17,526 nucleotides of DNA from Bacteroidales bacterium. Its GTDB lineage: Bacteria > Bacteroidota > Bacteroidia > Bacteroidales > UBA932. Each line of letters starts with the position of its first letter. Position 1 is the first letter of the stretch. The notes under the pieces are model-generated. The model searched no databases, was not told where the DNA came from, and worked only from the letters and a program-made list of their open reading frames with translations. The position numbers were made by a program, and so were the translations under genes. Where the stretch lies: assembly GCA_017651785.1 (NCBI GenBank), contig JAGCCD010000114.1:1-17526 (forward strand), written 5' to 3'. Positions 7,690 through 16,228 of the stretch are shown piece after piece.

Positions 7690-8631
7690 ATGGAGACTTA
7701 TCTGGGACTGGACCTTGGCGGAACCAAACTCCTCATAGGGGAGGTGGACCGCTATGGCAACATCCTTCGTTACAAGCGTTACGATTCCGGCTTCTTCAAC
7801 CAGCAGGCGGCGTTCAACATCATCAGGAATTCCCTGGATGATTATATCGCCACAGTGGGCTGGGTAGGGAAGCAGCCGGCTGCGATGGGCGTGGGGCTCA
7901 TAGGCAGGGTAGACCCCAATGAGGGCGTCTGGCTGCAGATAGATCCTCACCGGACCGAGTCCATAGCCCTTGCGCAGGAACTCACGGATCGTTACGAAAT
8001 CCCTTGCCGGATAGACAATGATGTAAAAAGCGCCACCAGGGCCGAAAGGGTCTGGGGCGTGGGTCAGTTCTCCAAAAATTTCGTATACATCAACGTAGGA
8101 ACCGGTATCGCAGTCGGCACCGTGGTGAACGGAAGGCAGATACGGGGCAGCCATTTCAACGCCGGCGAGGCCGGACATATGCGCGTGGGCGTGAACGTTG
8201 GAATCCGCTGTGCCTGTGGTCGCACAGACTGCGTGGAAACGATAGCTTCCGGCTCGGGCATCGACAGCTGCGCCCGTTTGCTGAAAGACCGGTACGAAAC
8301 CAAGCTTACCATTCCCGAAAAGAACGGCTCACGCGTGAGCGTTCCCGAGGTGGTGGACCTGTGCAAGAAGGGAGACCCCCTCTGCACCGTGCTGGTTCAG
8401 AATGCAGCTGAAGGAATTGCAAACCTCATTATGAACATGGTCCGCATTACGGATCCCGACACCGTGGTGCTCGGCGGCAGCATAGTGGCCAACGAGTACA
8501 TTTTCGACCGCATCCTCTCTGCGCTCAACCAGAACACGATGCGTTTCGTCACCAACGGTGTGGTGCTCACCAAACTCAACCCCCAGTTCGTGGGACTGCT
8601 TGGCGCTGCGGCCGTCGCAATGAATATGTAA
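7690..8631 (+). CDS. ROK family sugar kinase
   Basis: Cytoplasmic ATP-dependent hexose kinase of 313 residues. Seen: the N-terminal phosphate loop GLDLGGTK (6-13); the catalytic Asp111 in RIDNDVKSA; VYINVGTGIAVG (132-143); the GEAGH segment with Glu160 and zinc-ligand His163; and the zinc cluster CACGRTDCVE with Cys174, Cys176 and Cys181. There is no N-terminal HTH, so this is a kinase and not a NagC/Mlc-type repressor. ROK kinases act on glucose, GlcNAc, ManNAc, fructose or glucosamine, and sequence alone does not separate these. Together with NagB the economical proposal is phosphorylation of glucosamine or GlcNAc to the 6-phosphate. The ATG at 7690 directly precedes the conserved first strand; a longer reading from 7630 lies inside the previous gene. 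It is 30 bases before susC. Confidence 0.88.
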   Translation: METYLGLDLGGTKLLIGEVDRYGNILRYKRYDSGFFNQQAAFNIIRNSLDDYIATVGWVGKQPAAMGVGLIGRVDPNEGVWLQIDPHRTESIALAQELTDRYEIPCRIDNDVKSATRAERVWGVGQFSKNFVYINVGTGIAVGTVVNGRQIRGSHFNAGEAGHMRVGVNVGIRCACGRTDCVETIASGSGIDSCARLLKDRYETKLTIPEKNGSRVSVPEVVDLCKKGDPLCTVLVQNAAEGIANLIMNMVRITDPDTVVLGGSIVANEYIFDRILSALNQNTMRFVTNGVVLTKLNPQFVGLLGAAAVAMNM

Positions 8632-8661
8632 TCAGAAAAATAAACCATTAACCAATTTACA

Positions 8662-11600
8662 ATGAAAAAAAATCTGTTCTTACTGATTCTCGCGCTTTTC
8701 TGCACTTCGGTGCTGTTTGCGCAGACTGTGGAGGTAAGTGGTACCGTTGTTGACGCGGCCGGAGATCCCGCCGTGGGCGCAGGCGTGCTTGTGAAGGGCA
8801 ACGCCTCTCAGGGCACCACCACCGACCTGGACGGACGATTCCAGATTCAGGTACATCCCGGCGATGTGCTCGTCTTCTCCTATATAGGATATGACGACGT
8901 GGAATTCCCCGTCACCGTTTCGCAGAGAAACGTGCTCATCACCCTTTCCGGCACCCAGGTCCTTGACGAACTGGTGGTTGTAGGTTACGGCGTGCAGAAA
9001 AAGAGCGTGATGTCGTCGGCGGTGAGCCGCGTAGACAGCGAGACCCTTGACGAGGGCCATCCTACCGACATCAACAACGCCCTCAAGGGTAAGATTTCCG
9101 GTGTGCTCATCGTCTCCGAGTCCGGTCAGCCCGGCTCCGGCAGCAAGATCCGCATCCGCGGTACCGGTACCGTCAACGATTCCAACCCTCTTTACATCGT
9201 GGACGGCATGCCTTCAGAGAACGGCATCGACTACCTCAACCCTTCCGATATCGAGTCCATAGAAGTCCTCAAGGACGCCGCTTCCGCAGCCATCTACGGT
9301 TCCCGTGGCGCCAACGGCGTTGTCCTCGTTACCACCAAGGAAGGTGCAAAGGGCAAGACCACTCTGACTTACGACTTCTCTTACGGTATCCAGAACCCCG
9401 CCAAGAAGGTCCAGCTGCTCAACAGCGAGGAGTACAAGATCCTCATCAACGAGATGGCCGTGAACTCCGGCAAGGCTCCTTACATCACCGATACCCCCAA
9501 GTACGATACCGACTGGCAGGACGTGATGCAGAACAAGAACGCTCCCATCGTGAACCACAGGCTTTCCCTGAGCGGCGGCGACGACCGTTCCAACTACTAC
9601 CTCTCCTTCGGTCTGGTAGACCAGCAGGGTATCTACGCCAAGGGCCATTCAGACTATAAGAGGTACAACGTCCGCGCAAAGTACAACAACACCGTAATGG
9701 ACGTCAAGACCCGCGACTGGCTCAACAAGGCTACCGTAGGCGTGAACGTGAGCTATTCCCGTTCCGAGGCTCTTGGAACCAGCATCGGCAACAGCGAGGG
9801 CGGCGGACTTATCGCCTCCATGAATATGCTTCCTCCTACCGAGCCCGTGTATCAGGAAGATCCCGCAGTGCTTGCCCAGTATGCAATCAACTTCCCCAAC
9901 GCAGTGATCGCTCCCGACGGCCGTACATACAATGTCATCGAGCTCAGGGACATCATGAACCCCCTGGCAGACATGCAGGTGCGCCACAATGCGCTCCGCA
10001 AGCCCCAGTCAATCAATGCGAACATCGCCCTTAACCTCGACCTCCTTCCCGGCCTCAAGTTCAGGACTACCTACGGCATAGACTCTTACCAGTCTTCAAC
10101 CCGTACCGTCACCCCTGTGGCAGACCTCAATACCGCGAACAAGATCGAGAACTCCAAGGTGGTTGACAATAAGTACGAAGGTTTCCACTGGCAGTGGGAA
10201 AACATCCTCTCCTACAACAAATCCATTGCAAAGCACAATTTCGGCGCCCTTGCAGGTACAACCCTCTCTTCCTACACTTCTTCATGGCTTGAGGGCACCG
10301 ACTATGACCTGCTTGTAGCTACTCTGGACAAGGCATTCATCAACACCGCAACCGCAGCAGAGACCAATTCCGAGGTAAGCTCCGACGGTTACGACCACAG
10401 GCTGGCCTCCTTCTTCGGACGTGTCAATTACAACTACGACGAGCGCTACCTCTTCGAGGCCGTCGTGCGTATGGACGGAAGCTCCAACTTCGCACGCGGA
10501 CATCGCTGGTCCGTATTCCCTTCAGTATCCGCAGGTTGGGTAATCACCCGCGAGCCTTTCATGCAGGACCGTCCTTCATGGTTCGACTTCGCAAAGCTGC
10601 GTGCCAGCTGGGGTCAGAACGGTAACGAGCGCGTAGGTCAGTTCAAGTACACTTCCATGATGACCGGCGGACGCAGCGGCGTCATCGGCGGCAGCCTCTA
10701 TTCCGGCATGCGCCTGGAAGGATACGCCAATGCAGACCTCAAGTGGGAGACCTCCGAGCAGATCGACCTGGGTCTCGACCTCCGCTTCCTCAACAACGCC
10801 CTCACCTTCACCGCAGACTGGTTCCGCAAGGCAACCAAGGATATGCTGCTTCAGAAGAAGATCCCTCTGTATACCGGTTTCCCCGATATGACCATCAACG
10901 GCGGTACCGTCCTGAACACCGGTGTTGAACTGGAGACCAGCTACCGTTTCGCAACGGGTCCCGTGAACTGGAGCCTCGGTGCAAACGCCACCTACATCAA
11001 GAACGTAGTGGTGGACCAGGGCCCCGACCGCGAAGGCCTTAACCAGCTCGGCGGCGGTATGGGCGGCCAGATCTCCTTCCGCGAGAACGGCTACCCCTAC
11101 GGCTACTTCTTCGGTTACAAGACCGACGGAGTGTTCCAGACTGACGAGGAAGCTGCCAACTCCAACCAGAACGTGGGCGGCAAGCCTCACGCCGGTGACC
11201 TCCGCTTCAAGGACGTAAGCGGTCCCGACGGAGTACCCGACGGCAAGGTTGACGCAAACGACCGTACCATGATCGGCGATCCCAATCCCGACTGGACCTT
11301 CGGATTCAACCTCTCCGTGAACTGGAACGGCTTCGACGCAAGCGCATTCTTCCAGGGCGTTGCCGGCAACCAGATCTACCGTCTGTATCGCCGTCCCAAC
11401 ATCACCCTTGGCAACTTCGGCGCAGAGTGGATGGGACGCTGGCACGGTGAAGGCACCTCCAACACCATCCCCCGCGTAGTGGAGGCCGACGAAATCAACT
11501 ATCAGATTTCCGACTTCTTCGTAGAGGACGGTTCCTACCTCCGCTTCAAAGTGGCCCAGATCGGTTACACTCTTCCCGAAAAGCTTACCCGCAAGGTTGG

Positions 11601-11757
11601 CATCGGAGCTCTCCGCTTCTACCTCCAGGGTGAGAACCTGTTTACGCTCACAAAGTACAGGGGTTACGATCCCGAAGTCGGCACCCGCAGCGGTCTCGAC
11701 GGCGGTACCTACCCTCAGGCACGCATCTTCAGTGCCGGCGTGAATGTCAAATTCTAA
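8662..11757 (+). CDS. susC: SusC/RagA-family TonB-linked outer-membrane transporter
   Basis: Outer-membrane beta-barrel that imports oligosaccharides with energy from TonB, acting under a SusD lid. Length 1031, usual for the family. In order: signal peptide ending LFAQ (residue 21); a carboxypeptidase-regulatory-like domain (about 23-100, SGTVVDAAGDPAVGAGVLVKG); the SusC-specific DELVVVGYG tract that leads into the plug (about 100-110); a plug domain (about 125-235) with IRIRGTGTV, PLYIVDGMP and IEVLKDAASAAIYGSRGANG; then the barrel, ending in an amphipathic strand with terminal Phe (SAGVNVKF), the usual outer-membrane insertion signal. The extra N-terminal STN domain of SusC proteins that signal through anti-sigma factors is absent, in agreement with HTCS control. 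SusD follows after 12 bases. The glycan cannot be told from SusC alone. Confidence 0.96.
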   Translation: MKKNLFLLILALFCTSVLFAQTVEVSGTVVDAAGDPAVGAGVLVKGNASQGTTTDLDGRFQIQVHPGDVLVFSYIGYDDVEFPVTVSQRNVLITLSGTQVLDELVVVGYGVQKKSVMSSAVSRVDSETLDEGHPTDINNALKGKISGVLIVSESGQPGSGSKIRIRGTGTVNDSNPLYIVDGMPSENGIDYLNPSDIESIEVLKDAASAAIYGSRGANGVVLVTTKEGAKGKTTLTYDFSYGIQNPAKKVQLLNSEEYKILINEMAVNSGKAPYITDTPKYDTDWQDVMQNKNAPIVNHRLSLSGGDDRSNYYLSFGLVDQQGIYAKGHSDYKRYNVRAKYNNTVMDVKTRDWLNKATVGVNVSYSRSEALGTSIGNSEGGGLIASMNMLPPTEPVYQEDPAVLAQYAINFPNAVIAPDGRTYNVIELRDIMNPLADMQVRHNALRKPQSINANIALNLDLLPGLKFRTTYGIDSYQSSTRTVTPVADLNTANKIENSKVVDNKYEGFHWQWENILSYNKSIAKHNFGALAGTTLSSYTSSWLEGTDYDLLVATLDKAFINTATAAETNSEVSSDGYDHRLASFFGRVNYNYDERYLFEAVVRMDGSSNFARGHRWSVFPSVSAGWVITREPFMQDRPSWFDFAKLRASWGQNGNERVGQFKYTSMMTGGRSGVIGGSLYSGMRLEGYANADLKWETSEQIDLGLDLRFLNNALTFTADWFRKATKDMLLQKKIPLYTGFPDMTINGGTVLNTGVELETSYRFATGPVNWSLGANATYIKNVVVDQGPDREGLNQLGGGMGGQISFRENGYPYGYFFGYKTDGVFQTDEEAANSNQNVGGKPHAGDLRFKDVSGPDGVPDGKVDANDRTMIGDPNPDWTFGFNLSVNWNGFDASAFFQGVAGNQIYRLYRRPNITLGNFGAEWMGRWHGEGTSNTIPRVVEADEINYQISDFFVEDGSYLRFKVAQIGYTLPEKLTRKVGIGALRFYLQGENLFTLTKYRGYDPEVGTRSGLDGGTYPQARIFSAGVNVKF

Positions 11758-11769
11758 AATAGCACGACA

Positions 11770-13326
11770 ATGAAAAAGATATTCAGAACTCTCCTTATCG
11801 GCGCCCTTGCAACTCTTACGCTCTCTTCCTGCGAACAGTTTCTTGAGGTGAACCCCCGTACCAAGGTCTCCGAGGCCGAGTACTTCAGAACCGAGGACGA
11901 CATGATGAAGGGCCTGTACAATATACTTTGGGAGGTCAAGCACCGTCTTCTCGAGATACACGACGCTTCCGCAGTCCTTTCCGACGAAGCCGAAACCGGC
12001 GGCGGTCTGGGTGAAGGCCAGTGGAAACTCAAATGGGACACATTCACATACACTCCCACCAACTGCTTCGGCGAGTGGGGTTACGGCTCCTGGTGGTATG
12101 AGTGGGACTACGGTATCTACAACGGCGTAATCGCCGCCAACATCCTCATCGACAAGCTCGAGAAGTGCACTCTGGACGACTCATTCGTGAAGCCGCTCCT
12201 GGCCGAGGCCAAGTTCTTCCGCGCCCTGTTCTACGATTACCTGTGGATGGGCTACGAGCAGATCCCTCTCATCAAGGGCGTCCTTCCCGCAGAAGAGATG
12301 TACACCGTGCACAAGGGAACCCGCGACGAGGTGTTCGAGTTCATGCTTGAAGACCTTTCCGACGAGAACATCGCAGCCCTTCCCGCCCGCGCCCAGACAG
12401 AGCAGGGCCGTGTGTGCGCCGACGCAGCCCGCGTCCTCCGCGCCAAGGTCATCCTCTTCCACCGCAGCGAGGCCAACTACCAGAAGGCTCTTGACGACAT
12501 GAAGACCATCATCGATTCCAAGCGTTTCTCGCTCGATCCCGATTTCCTCCACCTGTGGCTGAAGGCCGGCGAGTGGGGCCCCGAGAACATCTTCGACGTT
12601 TCTGCTTCCAGCACCAACGGCGAGGGAATGGGCTTCGTGCACGGACTGGGCGGCCGTAACATCAGCGATCCCCGCTCCGCAGAGCAGGGCGGTCTGCTGA
12701 ACGGCTATGGCCAGTGCACCGTTTCTTCCTACATCTATAATATGTTCGAGCCCGGCGACACCCGCCGCGAGGGTTCCGTCATAGTGTACGACGAGGAAGT
12801 GAAGAAGGTGGAGGCCCTGGTGGCTGCAGGCGAACTCCCCGAGGGAAGCGCCTTCACCGTGAGCTCCGAGCAGGAGAACTACGAGGGCTTCGGCCACTAC
12901 AAGTACGCCCCCCGCAAGGAAAGCACCGGTTCCATCGATCCTACCAACAACCACGGCACCTCGTTCCGTTTCTACCGCTATTCAGACGTTCTCCTTATGG
13001 GCGCCGAGCTTGCGGTCCGTCTTGGAAAGGTGAATGCCGAGGCACAGGGCTGGTTCGACCAGGTGCGCGACCGCGCATTCGGCGACACCTCCCACCGCGT
13101 ATCCATCGGCGGCAGCAAGGAAGCCGCGCTCAACATCATCTTCAAGGAGCGCTTCTATGAGTTCTACGACGAGATGCAGCGCTGGTTCGATATCCTCCGC
13201 TTCGACAAGGGCACCGAGATCCTGGGCTCAAAGGGCTGGACGGAGAAGTATCGTTACTTCCCCATCGACCAGAGCGAGATTGACCGTTCCAACGGCGGCC
13301 TCACCCAGAACCCCGGTTGGGAGTAG
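11770..13326 (+). CDS. susD: SusD/RagB-family nutrient-binding outer-membrane lipoprotein
   Basis: Surface lipoprotein lid of the SusC channel, 518 residues. Lipobox LTLSSC at Cys21, followed by the classic EQFLEVNPRTKVSEAEYF start of mature SusD proteins. The helical (TPR-like) SusD core is marked by EAKFFRALFYDYLWMGYEQIPLI (split as EAKFFRALF and YDYLWMGY), by FRFYRYSDVLLMGAELAVR and by IIFKERFYEFYDEMQRWFD. The C-terminus has FPIDQSEIDRS and QNPGW, matching the conserved end of the family. It is Trp-rich between residues 75 and 115 (WDTF, GEWGYGSWWYEWDYG), which may form the glycan platform (inference). The gene ends in tandem stops TAG-TAA; the GH9 gene starts 21 bases on. Confidence 0.95.
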   Translation: MKKIFRTLLIGALATLTLSSCEQFLEVNPRTKVSEAEYFRTEDDMMKGLYNILWEVKHRLLEIHDASAVLSDEAETGGGLGEGQWKLKWDTFTYTPTNCFGEWGYGSWWYEWDYGIYNGVIAANILIDKLEKCTLDDSFVKPLLAEAKFFRALFYDYLWMGYEQIPLIKGVLPAEEMYTVHKGTRDEVFEFMLEDLSDENIAALPARAQTEQGRVCADAARVLRAKVILFHRSEANYQKALDDMKTIIDSKRFSLDPDFLHLWLKAGEWGPENIFDVSASSTNGEGMGFVHGLGGRNISDPRSAEQGGLLNGYGQCTVSSYIYNMFEPGDTRREGSVIVYDEEVKKVEALVAAGELPEGSAFTVSSEQENYEGFGHYKYAPRKESTGSIDPTNNHGTSFRFYRYSDVLLMGAELAVRLGKVNAEAQGWFDQVRDRAFGDTSHRVSIGGSKEAALNIIFKERFYEFYDEMQRWFDILRFDKGTEILGSKGWTEKYRYFPIDQSEIDRSNGGLTQNPGWE

Positions 13327-13347
13327 TAAACCTCTAAACGATTGAAT

Positions 13348-15651
13348 ATGAGACAGATCGAGGCAGGATGGTTATTATTGGTTGTTTTTTTAATTACCGG
13401 TTGCGGCTTGTCTGCCGGGAGGCAGACAAGTCCGGAGCCGGGCGGAGAATGGCCGCTTGGCGCCGACCTGTCGCGCTCGTTTGAAGCGTCGGAAAGGACG
13501 CGCCCGGTGCTCGAGGAGGTGCAAGTGGGGGATTCCCTCTGCCTGGAGTTCGCCACTAAGCCTTCCCGCAGGGCGGTCGGCCCGCCCGACGACCCGGACT
13601 ACGCCACTTACGGCAATGTATCCGTTGTTCTTGATTTGTCTTCCTACAGTCTGGAAGGCTACGACCGCGTAGCCTTCCGGATTTTTCCTTCCTGTCCCGG
13701 CTCGCAGGTGGTGGACCTGGATTTCTGGATGGACGGACTTCCGGCGAATCACCTCATTCTGCTGGAGAACGGAAAATGGAACAACTGCACTCTCAATATC
13801 GGCGGTTATTCCATCAAGAATCCATCCAGGCTGCGTTTTACCGCCGCCCTGAGGGGTCAGGACCTTACAACTGGAGATTACGGCCGCTACGACATAAAAG
13901 ACATCCGCTTCCAGAAGACTGCGGATATTCCCTCGGAAAAGGGCTGGGAGCCCGATTACTGCGCCGTATCCACGGCCGGTTACTCCAAGCAGGGGCCCAA
14001 GACTGCCGTGTTCTCCTCTGCTTTTGGAGGGTTGTTCTCGATTTGCAGCACAGACGGGAAGACCATGTTCCGCGGACGCCTTGAGCCGGTAGAAACCTCG
14101 GTCGGGCGCTTCGGCGTGGCCGATTTCTCCCCGTTCACAAGAGAAGGGGAGTATGTGCTCAAGGCGGGAGATTATACATCGCCACCTTTCCGCATCGCCT
14201 CGGACATTTGGGACAGTTCGGTCCTCAAGGCCGTAAACTTCCTTTACTGCCAGCGCTGCGGATTCCCCGTTCCGCTTACCCACGGGACCTGTCACCAGGA
14301 CCTTCTGGCCGTTCACGACGGAGTGTCGCTCTCGTTCTGCGGGGGCTGGCACGACGCCGGCGACCTCTCGCAGCAGTCGCTCCAGACCGGCGACGTAACC
14401 TTTGCGCTTCTGGAGATGTCGGAGCGTGTGAGGGAGTCCAACCCTGCCTTATACGCCCGGCTGCGCGACGAGGCCCGCTGGGGGCTTGATTTCATCCTGC
14501 GGACGCGCTTCGGCGACGGCTACAGGGCAAGCAGCGTGGGCCTGCTCATATGGCAGGACGGCAAGTACGGCACCATGGACGATATCCATACCGTGAGGGT
14601 GCAGAACAACGCATTCGACAACTACCTCCAGGCGGGATACGAGGCCTATGCGGCCCGCGTGCTTACGGAGGACCCGGCAATGCAGGACTACCTGCTTCGC
14701 ACGGCGAAGGAGGATTTCGCATTCGCGGAAGAGAAGTTCGCGCGCGACTCCTTCGACAAGTTCCGCTTCATGTACGAGCACTGCTACAATACATCCCAAA
14801 GCCAGTACCTTGCCACCGTTTCCTGGGCGGCAAGCCAGATATACAGGATCACGGGGGATGAGACTTACGCACGCCGTGCAGCAGAAACAGCGTCGTATGT
14901 GCTTGACTGCCAGGAAACTGAGCCCGTCGGCGGTCTTTCCGGATTCTTCTACCGGGATACAACCCGCCGCTCGGTGGTGCACTACATCCATCAGTCCCGC
15001 GAGCAGCTGTATATGCAGGCTCTGAGCGAACTCTGCATCACTCAGAAGGGGCATAAGGACTTCGGCCGCTGGGAGCGGGCAATCCGTCTCTTCGGCGATT
15101 ATATCAAGGGTCTTATGCAGTACACCGCCCCCTACGGGATGATTCCCAGCGGTGTGTACAAGGCGGACGAGTATCTTGACACAGAGAACTTCTACGCCCT
15201 GCATCTTTTCCCTCCCCAGGACGCAGCCGAGCGTTACTCCGTACAGCTTGCAGGAGGCGTCCGGCTGGATTCCACACACTTCGTGAAGCGGTTCCCGGTG
15301 TGGTTCAACATCTTCAACGGGAACAACGCCGTCCTGCTCTCAATGGGCAAGAACGCCGCCGTGTGCGGACGGTATCTGGGTGACGACGAGCTGCTTGACA
15401 TTGCCCGGGAGCAGATTTACTGGATGCTGGGCAAGAATCCTTTCTGCCAGTCGATGGTTTACGGCGAAGGCTGGAACTATCCCGATCTGGACAATTTCAC
15501 GAGCGGACGCAGGACGGGAATGATGCCCGTCGGCATCCGCACGCACGGCGACACGGACGAACCGTACTGGCCGCAGGTAAACAACGCCTGCTACAAGGAA
15601 GTATGGGTTACGGTCGCAGGTAAGTACCTTTCATTATTATCAGAATTATGA
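13348..15651 (+). CDS. Glycoside hydrolase family 9 lipoprotein (cellulase/glucosaminidase family)
   Basis: A 767-residue lipoprotein: signal and lipobox LITGC (Cys19). The residues after Cys are neutral or basic, so it is probably periplasmic. Domains: a beta-sandwich of CBM-like appearance (about 30-190), a cellulase N-terminal Ig-like domain (about 203-290; PKTAVF, FSPFTREGEYVLKAG), then a GH9 (alpha/alpha)6 catalytic domain from about 290. The active-site motif GGWHDAGD (332-339) holds Asp336 and Asp339, the base side of the inverting pair; the preceding YCQRCGFPV tract is typical of GH9 enzymes with an Ig domain. The likely acid is Glu751 in NACYKEVW near the C-terminus (inferred by position). 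GH9 contains endo-glucanases, beta-glucosidases and exo-beta-glucosaminidases; the neighbouring NagB and kinase make glucosaminidase attractive. The ATG at 13348 is preferred over a TTG two codons earlier. Its stop overlaps the next start (ATGA). Confidence 0.9.
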   Translation: MRQIEAGWLLLVVFLITGCGLSAGRQTSPEPGGEWPLGADLSRSFEASERTRPVLEEVQVGDSLCLEFATKPSRRAVGPPDDPDYATYGNVSVVLDLSSYSLEGYDRVAFRIFPSCPGSQVVDLDFWMDGLPANHLILLENGKWNNCTLNIGGYSIKNPSRLRFTAALRGQDLTTGDYGRYDIKDIRFQKTADIPSEKGWEPDYCAVSTAGYSKQGPKTAVFSSAFGGLFSICSTDGKTMFRGRLEPVETSVGRFGVADFSPFTREGEYVLKAGDYTSPPFRIASDIWDSSVLKAVNFLYCQRCGFPVPLTHGTCHQDLLAVHDGVSLSFCGGWHDAGDLSQQSLQTGDVTFALLEMSERVRESNPALYARLRDEARWGLDFILRTRFGDGYRASSVGLLIWQDGKYGTMDDIHTVRVQNNAFDNYLQAGYEAYAARVLTEDPAMQDYLLRTAKEDFAFAEEKFARDSFDKFRFMYEHCYNTSQSQYLATVSWAASQIYRITGDETYARRAAETASYVLDCQETEPVGGLSGFFYRDTTRRSVVHYIHQSREQLYMQALSELCITQKGHKDFGRWERAIRLFGDYIKGLMQYTAPYGMIPSGVYKADEYLDTENFYALHLFPPQDAAERYSVQLAGGVRLDSTHFVKRFPVWFNIFNGNNAVLLSMGKNAAVCGRYLGDDELLDIAREQIYWMLGKNPFCQSMVYGEGWNYPDLDNFTSGRRTGMMPVGIRTHGDTDEPYWPQVNNACYKEVWVTVAGKYLSLLSEL
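13405..13432 (+). repeat. Strong inverted repeat (mRNA hairpin) at the start of the GH9 gene
   Basis: Arms GGCTTGTCTGCC (13405-13416) and GGCAGACAAGTC (13421-13432) around a GGGA loop form a 12-bp stem: ten inner pairs are perfect, then one G-U and one closing G-C. It begins with the base after the lipobox Cys codon and encodes an unconstrained linker. No T-run follows, so it is not an intrinsic terminator. It could modulate expression of the enzyme genes relative to susCD, or stabilise the upstream mRNA. Confidence 0.6.
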
Positions 15652-16226
15652 AGCACATCTTTTTCGCGGCCATTGCCGCACTCGCACTCTGCGTTTCCTG
15701 CCAGCAGCAGGCCGCCCAGCCCTCGGCGCTGGACGTTATAATGAGCCGCTACAGCGTACGCAGCTATACCGGAGAAAAGGTTACCGAAGCCCAGCTGGAG
15801 ACTCTTCTGCGCGCCGGCATGGCAGCTCCTTCCGGAATGAACCAGCAGCCCTGGCGTTTCGTGGTGGTCAACGATCCCGAGACGATGGACGCAATGACTC
15901 CCTGGGGCGCCGACACCTGGAAAGCCGCCGGTACCGTCATCGTAGTCTGCGGAAAGACTACGATGGGAGAGAACAACGACGCCAATCCTCTGTGGGAGGC
16001 CGACTGCGCCGCCGTTACCGAGAATATCCTTTTGGCAGCCAAGGCTATCGGCCTGGGCGCCGTGTGGAACGCCTGCTACCCCTTCTTCCAGGATAAGACC
16101 AGAGAGGCGCTCGGACTTCCAGAGGACGTCACTCCTTATTCCATAGTGCCCGTGGGCGTGGAGCAGGGCTCCGAGCAGCCTAAGGACAAGTGGGATCCCG
16201 AGAAGATTCACCGTAACAAGTGGTAG
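15648..16226 (+). CDS. Nitroreductase-family lipoprotein
   Basis: FMN-dependent oxidoreductase fold, 192 residues including a lipoprotein signal (MKHIFFAAIAALALCVSC, Cys18), so the flavoenzyme is expected outside the cytoplasm, anchored to a membrane. Nitroreductase marks: SRYSVRSYTGEKV (33-45) with the Arg pair that binds FMN phosphate, AAPSGMNQQPWRFVVV (59-74), a Glu-Asn helix (CAAVTENILLAAKAIGLGAVW) and a C-terminal KDKW (179-182). Most nitroreductases are cytoplasmic and use NAD(P)H, which the periplasm lacks, so the electron donor and substrate are unknown. The start overlaps the GH9 stop by 4 bases (ATGA 15648-15651) and the stop is 2 bases before the next gene, so it belongs to this operon and is not a chance neighbour. 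The residues after Cys (QQQAAQP) suggest retention on the periplasmic side. Confidence 0.87.
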   Translation: MKHIFFAAIAALALCVSCQQQAAQPSALDVIMSRYSVRSYTGEKVTEAQLETLLRAGMAAPSGMNQQPWRFVVVNDPETMDAMTPWGADTWKAAGTVIVVCGKTTMGENNDANPLWEADCAAVTENILLAAKAIGLGAVWNACYPFFQDKTREALGLPEDVTPYSIVPVGVEQGSEQPKDKWDPEKIHRNKW

Positions 16227-16228
16227 GG

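Noticed and set aside
8632..8661. Separate promoter for susCD in the 30-base gap
   Set aside because: No TAnnTTTG box is present; the gap is AT-rich but gives no supported promoter, so one operon is more likely.
10576..11961. Long open frame on the minus strand opposite susC and the start of susD (461 codons)
   Set aside because: It spans two real genes, has no domain and arises from codon bias of the + strand genes.
13342..13347. TTG start for the GH9 gene
   Set aside because: ATG two codons later gives a normal signal peptide; TTG is rare as a start.
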